Below the pieces are notes generated by a model. The model was given only the letters and a program-made list of their open reading frames with translations. It did not search any database and was not told the origin of the DNA. Below, piece by piece: positions 15,964-23,579 of a stretch of 33,368 bases of DNA. Source of the DNA: OLB16 sp964422415 (lineage in GTDB: Bacteria > Hinthialibacterota > Hinthialibacteria > OLB16); assembly GCA_964422415.1 (NCBI GenBank), contig CAYRBI010000052.1, forward strand, positions 1 through 33,368, in the 5' to 3' direction. Both the position numbers and the translations under genes were made by a program. Every line of letters begins with the position of its first letter. Within the stretch, counting starts at the first letter, position 1.

Positions 15964-17775
15964 CTCATCCTCCTCGGACCAGAGACGAGACAAGTCACAA
16001 CCGCCATAAATGGGGATGGGTTGTAAGCTGGAGAGCTGTCCAGTCTGTTCTCCCCCCAGGTTGAGCACCTGGGATTCTCGGCTGCCATCGCGGTAAACAG
16101 TGATGCCCTTACATCCCAGATCGAAAGCCAGAAGGTACGCATCAGCCACATCACTGGGGGTCGCGCCATGACCAAAATTGATGGTTTTGGAGACGGCGTT
16201 ATCCGTATGCCTTTGAAACGCCGCCTGCATCCGGACATGATGCTCCGGATGTAGTTCATGAGCCGTCACAAAAATCCGTGCGATTCTATCCGGGACTTCT
16301 GGCAGGTCACATAACCGTGCTCCCGCCGCAATCCGGTTCATGAGCCCCTCGGAATAAAAGCCCTCTTCCAGGGCCCAGGCCTTGAAGGCGGGATGAACCT
16401 CCACCAGGCGGTCATTCTCCATCACACTCCGCCAGAAACAGATGCCATAGAGTGGTTCGATCCCACTGGAACAGCCGGCAATAATACTAATTGTACCCGT
16501 CGGCGCGATGGTGGTGGTGGTGGCGTTACGCAGTGGAGGGTAACCGCGTTGGGCCCACAGGCTGCGTGCAAAGTTGGAAAAAGGGCCCCGTTCCGCCGCG
16601 AGCCCGGCACTGGCCTCCTTGCTTTTCCCCTGGATGAAACCCATCAAGGTACTGGCCTCATCGAGGGCCTGCGGCGAGTGATAGGGAATCCCTCTTTGAA
16701 TCAAGAAATCAGCGAAACCCATCACACCCAGCCCGATCTTCCGGTTACAGCGGGTGACCTCGCGAATCTGTGGAAGGGGGTAGTTGTTCTTTGTGATCAC
16801 ATTGTCCAGGAACCGTACCGCCTGCTTGACCCTCGCCGCGAGGTGCTGCCAGTCCACGCTCCGGTCACATGGATTCACGAATCGTGCGAGGTTAAGGGAA
16901 CCAAGGTTGCAAGATTCGAAGGGGAGCAGCGGTTGTTCACCGCACGGGTTGGTACTCTCATACGCACCAACCTCCGGGGTGGGATTGTCACGGTTCATCC
17001 GGTCGATAAAGACCATGCCTGGATCGCCATTTCTCCAAGCCCCCTCGACAATTCGCCAGAAGACCTCGCGCGCTGGAAGAGTTCCTACGATCCGGCCAGT
17101 GTGGGGCGCGGTCAAATCATAATCACCCCCCACCCGGACTTGATTCATGAACTCATCGGTGATCGCGACCGAGATATTAAAGTTGTTCAGTTTATACCCG
17201 GTTTCTTTACAGCGGATGAATTCAAGGATGTCGGGGTGGTCGACACGCAGAATCCCCATATTCGCGCCACGGCGTGTGCCCCCTTGTTTGATGGTGTCGG
17301 TTGCCGCATCAAAAACGGTCATGAAGGAGACCGGTCCGCTAGAGACACCCTTAGTGGTTTTCACCCGGCTGGCTTTGGGACGGAGACGTGAGAAAGAAAA
17401 ACCTGTTCCGCCTCCGGACTTATGAATCAACGCGGCTTGTTTGACCGCCTCGAAAATCTCCTCGAGCGAATCCCCGACTGGCAAGACAAAACAAGCTGAG
17501 AGCTGTCCCAGTTCACGGCCAGCATTCATCAAGGTGGGAGAATTTGGAAGAAACTCCAGAGATGCCATCATGTCATAGAAGGTTTCTTCCCACTCGGTGA
17601 TGCTTTGGCCAGTGCCGAGTTCTTCCTCAGCGGAGGCGATCACATGAGCCACACGCTCCAACATCCCTTCGGCGGATTCGAGAACCCGGCCATCATCATC
17701 TTTCTGGAGATACCGCCTTTCGAGAACCTTCTTGGCATTCTCAGACAGGTGGACACTTCTACTTTGCCCTGGCAT
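15961..17775 (-). CDS. nrdJ: Class II (adenosylcobalamin-dependent) ribonucleotide reductase, short C-terminus
   Basis: The 604-residue protein reduces ribonucleotides to deoxyribonucleotides using a B12-generated thiyl radical, independent of oxygen. The active-site cysteines are present: Cys95 in QLSACFVLPV and Cys289 in ESCNLGSLNL form the redox pair, and Cys278 in STNPCGEQPL is the radical site, with Asn276 and Glu280. The allosteric and phosphate-binding blocks FSRLRPKAS, GTRRGANMGIL and TTTTIAPTGTISIIAGCSSGIEP (split across the loop) also fit. After GCKGITVYRDGSR the chain runs only about 45 more residues and ends SRLWSEEDE. The usual C-terminal paired-cysteine tail that passes electrons to the active site is absent, and the stop codon lies inside a palindromic repeat. 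ATG at 17775 has AAGGAG somewhat far upstream (15 bases). No cobalamin riboswitch was recognised. Confidence 0.93.
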   Translation of the reverse strand: MPGQSRSVHLSENAKKVLERRYLQKDDDGRVLESAEGMLERVAHVIASAEEELGTGQSITEWEETFYDMMASLEFLPNSPTLMNAGRELGQLSACFVLPVGDSLEEIFEAVKQAALIHKSGGGTGFSFSRLRPKASRVKTTKGVSSGPVSFMTVFDAATDTIKQGGTRRGANMGILRVDHPDILEFIRCKETGYKLNNFNISVAITDEFMNQVRVGGDYDLTAPHTGRIVGTLPAREVFWRIVEGAWRNGDPGMVFIDRMNRDNPTPEVGAYESTNPCGEQPLLPFESCNLGSLNLARFVNPCDRSVDWQHLAARVKQAVRFLDNVITKNNYPLPQIREVTRCNRKIGLGVMGFADFLIQRGIPYHSPQALDEASTLMGFIQGKSKEASAGLAAERGPFSNFARSLWAQRGYPPLRNATTTTIAPTGTISIIAGCSSGIEPLYGICFWRSVMENDRLVEVHPAFKAWALEEGFYSEGLMNRIAAGARLCDLPEVPDRIARIFVTAHELHPEHHVRMQAAFQRHTDNAVSKTINFGHGATPSDVADAYLLAFDLGCKGITVYRDGSRESQVLNLGGEQTGQLSSLQPIPIYGGCDLSRLWSEEDE

Positions 17776-17922
17776 GGCGATGAACAGCCTCTCCTTTGTC
17801 TGAGGCTTCCTGCTATAGTGTATATGCTGGTCTGGAAAAACGCCTCAGTTTCTCTATTGTTCCTGATCTCCAGTGGAGACGCAAGAGATATAAAGTGTCT
17901 TTATGTGCACCATACTAATGTT

Positions 17923-18327
17923 ATGATCCGGATAATTCAGATCCCCCTTAGCCGCGAAAAGGTCTTCCGTGTCCTCACCGATCCCATCGAACTGCTGGTA
18001 TGGTTGGATGCATTGAGTGTCACTACAGGGGCGGAGGTCTTCCATGTCTTCGAAGTGATTCATAACAGGAGCCAAATCCCTTGGCGGATCCGTGGGGCGT
18101 TCACCGAGTGCATTCCGCCGGAAACCTTGGTGGTGGAGACCGACTTCGATAGGAAACATGGCAAAGCGGCCTTGCACTTGAATCTGCGTAAAGAGGAGAC
18201 CGGCTGTAGCCTATCTGTCGAATGGTCAAACCCCATCCTGGACTCATTGGCAGCAGCGCTGCTCGATCCCGTGGGGATCACGCGCCTGGTCCGGAGCCTG
18301 CAAAGCCCCGCACTAGGGCCTAGCTAA
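17923..18327 (+). CDS. Small SRPBCC (START-like) domain protein, tentative
   Basis: The 134-residue frame reads like a START/SRPBCC helix-grip domain, which binds hydrophobic ligands. The N-terminal strand and helix IIQIPLSREKVFRVLTDPIE followed by LLVWLDA is the usual opening of that fold. A later GAFTECIPPETLVVETDF and the C-terminal helix DPVGITRLVRSLQ also fit. The ATG at 17923 has no evident ribosome site. An in-frame ATG at 17824 would add 33 residues and also lacks one. Larger extension upstream would run into nrdJ on the other strand and is unlikely. The gene is divergent from nrdJ and converges on guaB across a hairpin repeat. Family assignment is by eye only. Confidence 0.6.
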   Translation: MIRIIQIPLSREKVFRVLTDPIELLVWLDALSVTTGAEVFHVFEVIHNRSQIPWRIRGAFTECIPPETLVVETDFDRKHGKAALHLNLRKEETGCSLSVEWSNPILDSLAAALLDPVGITRLVRSLQSPALGPS

Positions 18328-18333
18328 TTCAGA

Positions 18334-18375
18334 CCTCATCCCCCCATCCCCCTTCTCCCACAGGGAGAAGAGGGA
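18334..18375. repeat. Palindromic repeat, family A (short copy)
   Basis: A C-rich lead (CCTCATCCCCCCATCCC) is followed by CTTCTCCC and GGGAGAAG (18352-18359 and 18363-18370) with a three-base loop. It occupies the gap between the convergent genes ending at 18327 and 18381. It shares its layout and core with the copies at 463-539 and 29890-29928. It could terminate transcription from either side. Confidence 0.75.
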
Positions 18376-18380
18376 GATCC

Positions 18381-19874
18381 TCATTCTCCCAAGCGGTAGT
18401 TGGGAGCCTCCTTGGTGACAATGATGTCATGTGGATGGCTCTCGCGCAGCGAGGCTTCGGTGATACGGACAAAGCGGGTTTTAGTGCGGAGTTCCTCGAT
18501 GTTACTCGCACCAGCATAGCCCATGCCTGAACGTAATCCTCCAACCAGCTGATATACATAAGTCCCCAGGCTGCCCTTGTAGGGCACCCGTCCCTCGACC
18601 CCTTCCGGAACCAGTTTGGCGGCGGACATACCTGCTTGGAAATAACGTTCCTTGCCGCCCTTCTCCATGGCTCCGAGCGAGCCCATGCCACGGTACTCTT
18701 TGAAGGTCCGGCCCTCATAATAAATTGTCTCGCCGGGAGCCTCCTCAGTGGCCGCGAAGAGAGAACCGATCATGACCGCGGAAGCTCCCGCCGCGATCGC
18801 CTTGGTGATATCACCGCTATGCTTGACACCGCCATCGGCCACAATGGGGATCCCACGTGGACTGGCTGCACGGGCGGTCTCGAGGATCGCCGTGATCTGC
18901 GGAACTCCCGCGCCAGTGACGACCCGTGTGGTACAGATCGAGCCGGGGCCGATTCCCACCTTGATGACATTGGCTCCCGCCTCAATGAGCGCCCGCGCTC
19001 CCTCCTCGGTAGCAACATTTCCCGCCATGAGGCTGACTTTGGGGAAGTGCTTTCGTAGGAGCTGCACCGCCTCGATGATCATTTTGGAGTGGCCATGTGC
19101 ACTATCCACAACCAGCAAGTCGACACCCGCATTAATCAGTGCTTGAGCTCTTTCCAGGGATTCATCCCCGCCCCCCACAGCGGCGGCAGCCAAAAGGCGT
19201 CCCGATATGTCTTTAGCGGCATTCGGGAATTTCCGCCTCTTCTCGATGTCCTTGATGGTAATCAACCCACGCAACTCTCCCTTCGCGTTGACTATTGGGA
19301 GTTTCTCAATGCGGTGACGGCCTAAAATCGCCTGAGCCTCAACCAGCGAGGTCCCCTCTGGCGCCGTGACCAGATTCTTGCTGGTCATTACATTGACGAT
19401 GGGTTGATCGAAGTTGGTCTCAAAACGTAAGTCACGGTTCGTCAAGATACCCACCAGTTTCCCCTCGGCATTGGTGATCGGGACACCAGAGATCTTGTAG
19501 TGCGCAGTGAGGTCCACCGCCGCGCTGACGGGATCCTCGGGACGGAGGGTGATGGGGTTGCTGATCATCCCACTCTCGGAACGTTTTACTTGGTCGACCT
19601 GCTTGGCTTGCTCCTGGATGGGCATGTTCTTGTGGAGGACTCCGATGCCACCCGCTTGGGCCAAAGAGATGGCCAGGCGTGATTCAGTGACTGTGTCCAT
19701 GGCGGCAGATAGAAGGGGTATCTTGAGTATCAACTCCGGGGTCAGATGGACCGAGGTGTCCACCTGAGAGGGAACCACCTCCGAGTAGCCCGGTACAATC
19801 AAGACATCATCAAAAGTCAACCCCTCTGGATAGGGGCCGGAAGCCCCCAGTTCTATGTGCGCATCCCCCGACAT
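18381..19874 (-). CDS. guaB: Inosine-5'-monophosphate dehydrogenase
   Basis: The 497-residue protein oxidises IMP to XMP with NAD, the rate-limiting step toward GMP. It has the usual TIM-barrel catalytic domain interrupted by two CBS domains at about residues 100-215 (MISNPITLRPEDPVSAAV, GILTNRDLRFE, LPIVNAKGELRGLITIKDI). The catalytic Cys314 lies in GIGPGSICTTRVVTGAGVPQ. The flap and the IMP-binding AGASAVMIGSLFA and YRGMGSLGAM segments are present. GAGGAGG precedes the ATG at 19874. It stands alone on its strand; no guaA follows because the downstream gene is convergent. Length and motifs are complete. Confidence 0.97.
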   Translation of the reverse strand: MSGDAHIELGASGPYPEGLTFDDVLIVPGYSEVVPSQVDTSVHLTPELILKIPLLSAAMDTVTESRLAISLAQAGGIGVLHKNMPIQEQAKQVDQVKRSESGMISNPITLRPEDPVSAAVDLTAHYKISGVPITNAEGKLVGILTNRDLRFETNFDQPIVNVMTSKNLVTAPEGTSLVEAQAILGRHRIEKLPIVNAKGELRGLITIKDIEKRRKFPNAAKDISGRLLAAAAVGGGDESLERAQALINAGVDLLVVDSAHGHSKMIIEAVQLLRKHFPKVSLMAGNVATEEGARALIEAGANVIKVGIGPGSICTTRVVTGAGVPQITAILETARAASPRGIPIVADGGVKHSGDITKAIAAGASAVMIGSLFAATEEAPGETIYYEGRTFKEYRGMGSLGAMEKGGKERYFQAGMSAAKLVPEGVEGRVPYKGSLGTYVYQLVGGLRSGMGYAGASNIEELRTKTRFVRITEASLRESHPHDIIVTKEAPNYRLGE

Positions 19875-19964
19875 GGTTTATTAATCCTCCTCATTGAGTT
19901 AATAGGTCACCCTATCACAGGGGAGTAACCCCGCCAAGGAAGAGCATTGCCAATGGAGGAAACC

Positions 19965-20768
19965 ATGGAAACTGAGGTCTGTTATGAACGGTTAAGGCCT
20001 GCTCAGATACGCGAAAGACGTGAGGCTTGCCCAGTGGCGTATGTTCCGCTGGGAACCTTGGAATGGCACGGAGTTCACAATCCAGTAGGCCTGGATGGGG
20101 TAAAGATGCATGCCCTGTGTTGCCGTTGCGCCCAAGCGGATGGGGGATTGGTATTTCCTACCCTGTTTTATGGCGAAGCCCGTGAAGAGGGCCTGATGGA
20201 CACAAATCCGCTCTATAGCGCGGGAATCTCCGAGGCGATGGGCTTGGAAACACGCCACCTCGCACCCGGTTTCATGCGCCGTTCGCTCTCAGAGGTGGCC
20301 ATGGCTTATCAGCAACTCCTCCTGCACATCCTGAACGAGTGCCAGAGCCTGGGCTTCCGTGTGATCGTGCTCGGTGCAGGACATTATCCGCTCATCGATC
20401 ATGCGCGCGCCGCGGCCTCTGTGTTCCACCAGCAACGTTGGGGTGGCAAACGCCGTGATCCCCAGCCCGTTCCCTGGGTGTTCATTGGGTGCGAACTGGT
20501 TCAGAAAGAGATCCCAGATGCAGGAGGCCATGCCGGTTTCTGGGAAACAAGCCTGATGCTCGCGCTTGAACCGGATCTGGTGGATATGTCCCAGTTGCCT
20601 CCCACTGGTGAGACTCCCCTCGCAGTGCTCACCGGGCGTCCAGTCCAGGAAGCCAATGCGGAATTCGGCGAGTATGCAGTCCAATTGGTTGTCCATCATG
20701 TGACCCGTGAGGTTCGTGCCCGGTTGGAGGATCCGTCCGTGTATCTGGGGCATGGGGTGAAGTTTTGA
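19965..20768 (+). CDS. Creatininase-family metal-dependent amidohydrolase
   Basis: The 267-residue protein belongs to the creatininase superfamily, metal-dependent amidohydrolases that include creatininase, ArfB (formamide hydrolase of flavin biosynthesis) and MftE. The metal ligands are visible in VPLGTLEWHGVHNPVGLDG (Glu, His, Asp) and in GGHAGFWETS, where the glutamate closes the site. GAGHYPLID is also conserved. GGAGG lies five bases before the ATG at 19965; in-frame starts at 19947 (TTG) and 19953 (ATG) are less well placed. The stop shares a base with a possible ATG of the next frame (TGATG at 20766-20770), so it may be cotranscribed with the toxin-antitoxin-like pair. Substrate is not evident. 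Confidence 0.88.
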   Translation: METEVCYERLRPAQIRERREACPVAYVPLGTLEWHGVHNPVGLDGVKMHALCCRCAQADGGLVFPTLFYGEAREEGLMDTNPLYSAGISEAMGLETRHLAPGFMRRSLSEVAMAYQQLLLHILNECQSLGFRVIVLGAGHYPLIDHARAAASVFHQQRWGGKRRDPQPVPWVFIGCELVQKEIPDAGGHAGFWETSLMLALEPDLVDMSQLPPTGETPLAVLTGRPVQEANAEFGEYAVQLVVHHVTREVRARLEDPSVYLGHGVKF

Positions 20769-20854
20769 TGATTGCCGGCTTGAAGTCTTTGTTGACTCAT
20801 CCAGTCTGTAGGCTTAGCCTGAATAGATCAGTTGACGAGAAGGAGAAGGAGAGG

Positions 20855-21328
20855 ATGTCTGGGATCGTGGATGTCTCAATCGAGTTGGTGGCATCCCAGG
20901 AGGCCAAGTGTTCCGAAGTTGAAATCCTCCTCCGTGAAGACCGTGAAGCGTTGACCTGTCTGTCGGTTGAGGAGTGTATTCAAGTGGTTCTCGGTCTGCT
21001 CCAGGAAGGCGCTGGATTGGATGAAGCCTTGCGGAAAAAGGCCTGTTCAGACCCAACCTGGTGGTGTGAGGATCTGTATGGAAAGTTGAATACCCATCTT
21101 TTGCGGGTTGAGAACCTGGCTACTGGAGCGTTGAACCTCGGACGGCATTTCGTTGAAAACGGATATGAGGTGAAGTGTCTGGAAACCTTGGAATCGGGAC
21201 TCTCCGAGTTGCGCTGGATGATCCGGCCCGAATCATTTGATTGGGGATTCCTTGAAGAGCCACTCCTTCAAGCGATTAATGAAGACCAACGGGGAAAGAC
21301 AGAGTCCTTGTTGCCTCTTCCAGAATGA
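20855..21328 (+). CDS. Possible antitoxin partner of the RelE-like toxin (unrecognised N-terminal part)
   Basis: The 157-residue acidic, leucine-rich, probably cytoplasmic protein belongs to no family I recognise. Its end, DWGFLEEPLLQAINEDQRGKTESLL split over two helices, resembles the C-terminal toxin-binding segment of small antitoxins paired with RelE/ParE-like toxins (a helix, then a GKT-like turn and Leu-Leu). The first 110 residues are helical and contain WWCEDLYGKLNTHLLRVENL. Such antitoxins are usually near 70-90 residues, so this one is long. I chose ATG at 20855 because AAGGAG repeats stand directly before it. An ATG at 20768 coupled to the creatininase stop would add 29 residues. 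The stop overlaps the toxin start as ATGA, a typical antitoxin-toxin arrangement. Confidence 0.6.
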   Translation: MSGIVDVSIELVASQEAKCSEVEILLREDREALTCLSVEECIQVVLGLLQEGAGLDEALRKKACSDPTWWCEDLYGKLNTHLLRVENLATGALNLGRHFVENGYEVKCLETLESGLSELRWMIRPESFDWGFLEEPLLQAINEDQRGKTESLLPLPE

Positions 21329-21657
21329 CGGTTCATCGAAGATCAAAGGGATTCAAAGATCTTTACCTCGCTCTTCCTGAGAGAGAGAGACGCGAGGCTG
21401 TCGAAGCCTACCATCTGATGGTTTCTCATCCCAAACATGTCAGTTTGCGACTTCATTACCTTGATGATGTGAAATTTGTGGGACCTGAGAACACTTCCGG
21501 GAAATCTCTTATCTCGGTTGCTGTCGCATGGGGATATCGTGCCGTGGCCTTGGTGGATTCCACTGAGGGAGTGTGGATCTGGTTTTGGATTGGTTCCCAT
21601 GGAATCTATGATCTGAAGTTCAAGCGTGGAACAACAATTCACCTGCCAGTGTCCTAA
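21325..21657 (+). CDS. RelE/ParE-like toxin-fold protein
   Basis: The 110-residue protein resembles a RelE/ParE/HigB-type toxin subgroup. It opens with GFKDLYLALPERERREAVEAY, a basic helix pair, then PKHVSLRLHYLDD, VAWGYRAVALVD and the closing VWIWFWIGSHGIYDLKF. The FWIGSH..YD ending and the WGYRAV strand are characteristic of that subgroup. Members usually cut mRNA at the ribosome or poison gyrase; which applies here cannot be told. Its ATG lies within the last codons of the preceding gene (four-base overlap), so the two are coupled. Unlike most toxins it keeps an acidic loop (GPENTSGK) between the strands. Moderately confident. Confidence 0.75.
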   Translation: MTVHRRSKGFKDLYLALPERERREAVEAYHLMVSHPKHVSLRLHYLDDVKFVGPENTSGKSLISVAVAWGYRAVALVDSTEGVWIWFWIGSHGIYDLKFKRGTTIHLPVS

Positions 21658-21805
21658 TTGAAATCGAGTTCATTGACTTCAAACGGACCATTAATCATTT
21701 CATCACAAATTCATCGTTCCAGGAGTAGCCCTTCCGCTCATAGGTGGTATTATCCCTCCGGTTTGCGATCACACTGAGCGTGGATGAGAGGGAGGAAATG
21801 GTACC

Positions 21806-23368
21806 ATGGAACACCATCACCACTGTGGGTGTTGTGGAGGGCATCACGAGTTGGGAAGGAGAGATTTTCTGGCGGCTGTCGGCGGAGGAGTATTGGTGGG
21901 GGCGGCGCTAGCCGCAGCGCACAGTGAAAGCGCCTGGGCCGCAGCCACCGGCGAACCGGTGATCTCACTCGATCTCACCAAGAAGGAATTGGCCGTTCAG
22001 CCGGTCCTGACCTACGAGATCCCGCACCGTGCGGAGGCCACCAGCTGGCGTTCGTGGGGCGGAATCCAAACCCAAGCCGATGTGGATCAGGAGGCTAACC
22101 AAATCTCCAAGTCCCTGGAGGATCTGACCAAGAAAGCTGGATTCGCGGTAAAGTTCCTTCCCCTAGCTCGTGCTGTGAACAAGGGCGAGGCGGAACAGAT
22201 CGCCAAGGCTGAAGCGGATGTCATGCTCATTTATGGAGCCGGGGGTGGGAATGATATTCTTGAAACCCTGATCTCCCCCAGCCGTTACAATCTCCTTTTC
22301 CTGCGTCATCAATCCGGCCCGGTCTATCTCTTCTATGAAACCGCCAGTTGCCGTCTGCTCCGCAAGACGGTGGATGAGCTCGGTCAACCAGGCCTCACTC
22401 CCGCTGATGTGGTGGTGGATGAAACAGAAGATCTCCTTTCCAAACTCCATTCACTGTATGCCCTCAAGAATACAGTCGGTTCGAAAATCATTGCCATTGG
22501 CAACGCGGGCGGTTGGGGCGCGGGAGGTCAAAAGGCACCGCAGATCGCCAAAGACCTCTGGAAGTTGGATATCATCCCGGTTCAATATGAGGAGTTGGGC
22601 AAACGGATTCAAGCGGCCAAGGCCGATGCCCAGCGTGTGAAGGATGCCGGAAAGGCCACCAAGGATTACTTGGCTCTTTCTGGAACCACCCTTAAAACAG
22701 ACCTTGGCTTCGTGGAGAGGTCTTTCATCCTAACCAGTGTCATCCGCGATCTGATGGCGGAAGCCGGCGCACAGGCCATGACCATCAATAATTGCATGAG
22801 CACAGTCATGCCAATGTCCGAGACCACCGCTTGTATGCCTCTCTCGATCATCAATGACTCCGGCGCATTGGCCTTCTGTGAATCCGACTTCGTGGTCATC
22901 CCCTCCGGTATCCTGCTCCACCATATAGCCGGAACACCCGTATTCCTCAATGACCCTACCTATCCCCACCACGGAAAGATCACCCTGGCCCATTGCACCG
23001 CACCCCGCAAGATGGATGGCAAGCACCTGGAGAAAACCACGGTGCTGACTCACTTCGAGTCGGATTATGGCGCCGCACCCAAGGTGGACATGCGCATCGG
23101 CCAAACTGTCACCGTGATCGATCCAGATTTCGATGCGAAACGCTGGATCGGCTTCCGTGGCAAGGTTCTGGAGAATCCCTTCATGCCCATCTGCCGTTCA
23201 CAGGTGGATGTCTCCATCGAGGGTGACTGCGACCTTCTCGCACAAGAGATGGTTGGATTCCACTGGATGCTCTCCTATGGCGACCACCTCAAAGAGGCCG
23301 GATACGCCATCAATAAACTCGGACTGGAGTGGATGAACCTGTCGGAACCAGCCGAGAAGAAGGCGTAA
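21806..23368 (+). CDS. Tat-exported protein with L-fucose/L-arabinose isomerase-like fold
   Basis: The 520-residue product begins with HHHHCGCCGGHH and then a twin-arginine signal: Arg18-Arg19 in LGRRDFLAAVGGG followed by a hydrophobic stretch to about residue 45. The mature part matches the fucose/arabinose isomerase superfamily. Evidence is the CESD motif at residues 358-361, HCTAPRKMDGK at 396, THFESDYGAAP from 415, and a late FHWMLSYGDH with His486. These correspond to metal and substrate-binding positions in FucI/AraA-type enzymes, which are cytoplasmic. Export through Tat fits a folded metal-containing protein. GGAGG precedes the ATG at 21806. The function of the exported form is unknown; it may isomerise or bind sugars outside the membrane. 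Confidence 0.82.
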   Translation: MEHHHHCGCCGGHHELGRRDFLAAVGGGVLVGAALAAAHSESAWAAATGEPVISLDLTKKELAVQPVLTYEIPHRAEATSWRSWGGIQTQADVDQEANQISKSLEDLTKKAGFAVKFLPLARAVNKGEAEQIAKAEADVMLIYGAGGGNDILETLISPSRYNLLFLRHQSGPVYLFYETASCRLLRKTVDELGQPGLTPADVVVDETEDLLSKLHSLYALKNTVGSKIIAIGNAGGWGAGGQKAPQIAKDLWKLDIIPVQYEELGKRIQAAKADAQRVKDAGKATKDYLALSGTTLKTDLGFVERSFILTSVIRDLMAEAGAQAMTINNCMSTVMPMSETTACMPLSIINDSGALAFCESDFVVIPSGILLHHIAGTPVFLNDPTYPHHGKITLAHCTAPRKMDGKHLEKTTVLTHFESDYGAAPKVDMRIGQTVTVIDPDFDAKRWIGFRGKVLENPFMPICRSQVDVSIEGDCDLLAQEMVGFHWMLSYGDHLKEAGYAINKLGLEWMNLSEPAEKKA

Positions 23369-23385
23369 GTCAACACACACACCAG

Positions 23386-23414
23386 CAGACCCGGAGGGGA
23401 AACCTCCGGGTCTG
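23386..23414 (+). terminator. Perfect 12-bp hairpin after the Tat-exported gene
   Basis: CAGACCCGGAGG (23386-23397) pairs perfectly with CCTCCGGGTCTG (23403-23414) across a five-base loop, 17 bases after the stop at 23368. The stem is strong, but GTGCAACC rather than a T run follows. It is a plausible terminator or 3'-end stabiliser. Confidence 0.6.
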
Positions 23415-23422
23415 TGCAACCT

Positions 23423-23543
23423 GTATGTTGTTCACGCTTTAGCGTGCCCGGACAACCCGTATGTTGTTCACGCTTTAGCGTGCGGGTTATGTACACAGTT
23501 TTATCTTGAGGTTGCCCCGCACGCTGAAGCGTGAACAACATAC
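23423..23543. repeat. Palindromic repeats (family B): two direct copies and one inverted copy
   Basis: A 25-base unit containing GTTCACGCTTTAGCGTGC occurs at 23423-23447 and again at 23459-23483. An inverted copy with one difference is at 23519-23543. Each unit carries its own perfect palindrome, CACGCTTTAGCGTG. Flanking GAGGTTGC and GCAACC extend the inverted arrangement. The cluster lies between convergent genes ending at 23368 and 23580. Two direct copies with a palindromic core do not make a CRISPR. Confidence 0.9.
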
Positions 23544-23579
23544 AACGCAACCTAAAGGTTGAACTCCAAACAAGGAACC

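Noticed and set aside
15408..16259. Minus-strand open frame spanning the repeat block, with repeated VGQAPP segments
   Set aside because: The repeated peptide simply translates the palindromic DNA repeats, and the frame overlaps two well-supported genes.
16393..17391. A 332-codon open frame antisense to nrdJ
   Set aside because: It lies fully inside nrdJ, which is identified by active-site motifs; the translation shows no domain.
17776..17922. Cobalamin riboswitch upstream of the B12-dependent reductase
   Set aside because: The 147-base gap is too short and I found no recognisable B12 box or matching helices.
23423..23543. Possible CRISPR array
   Set aside because: Only two direct copies with an 11-base gap plus one inverted copy, each internally palindromic, and no cas genes; this is an extragenic repeat.
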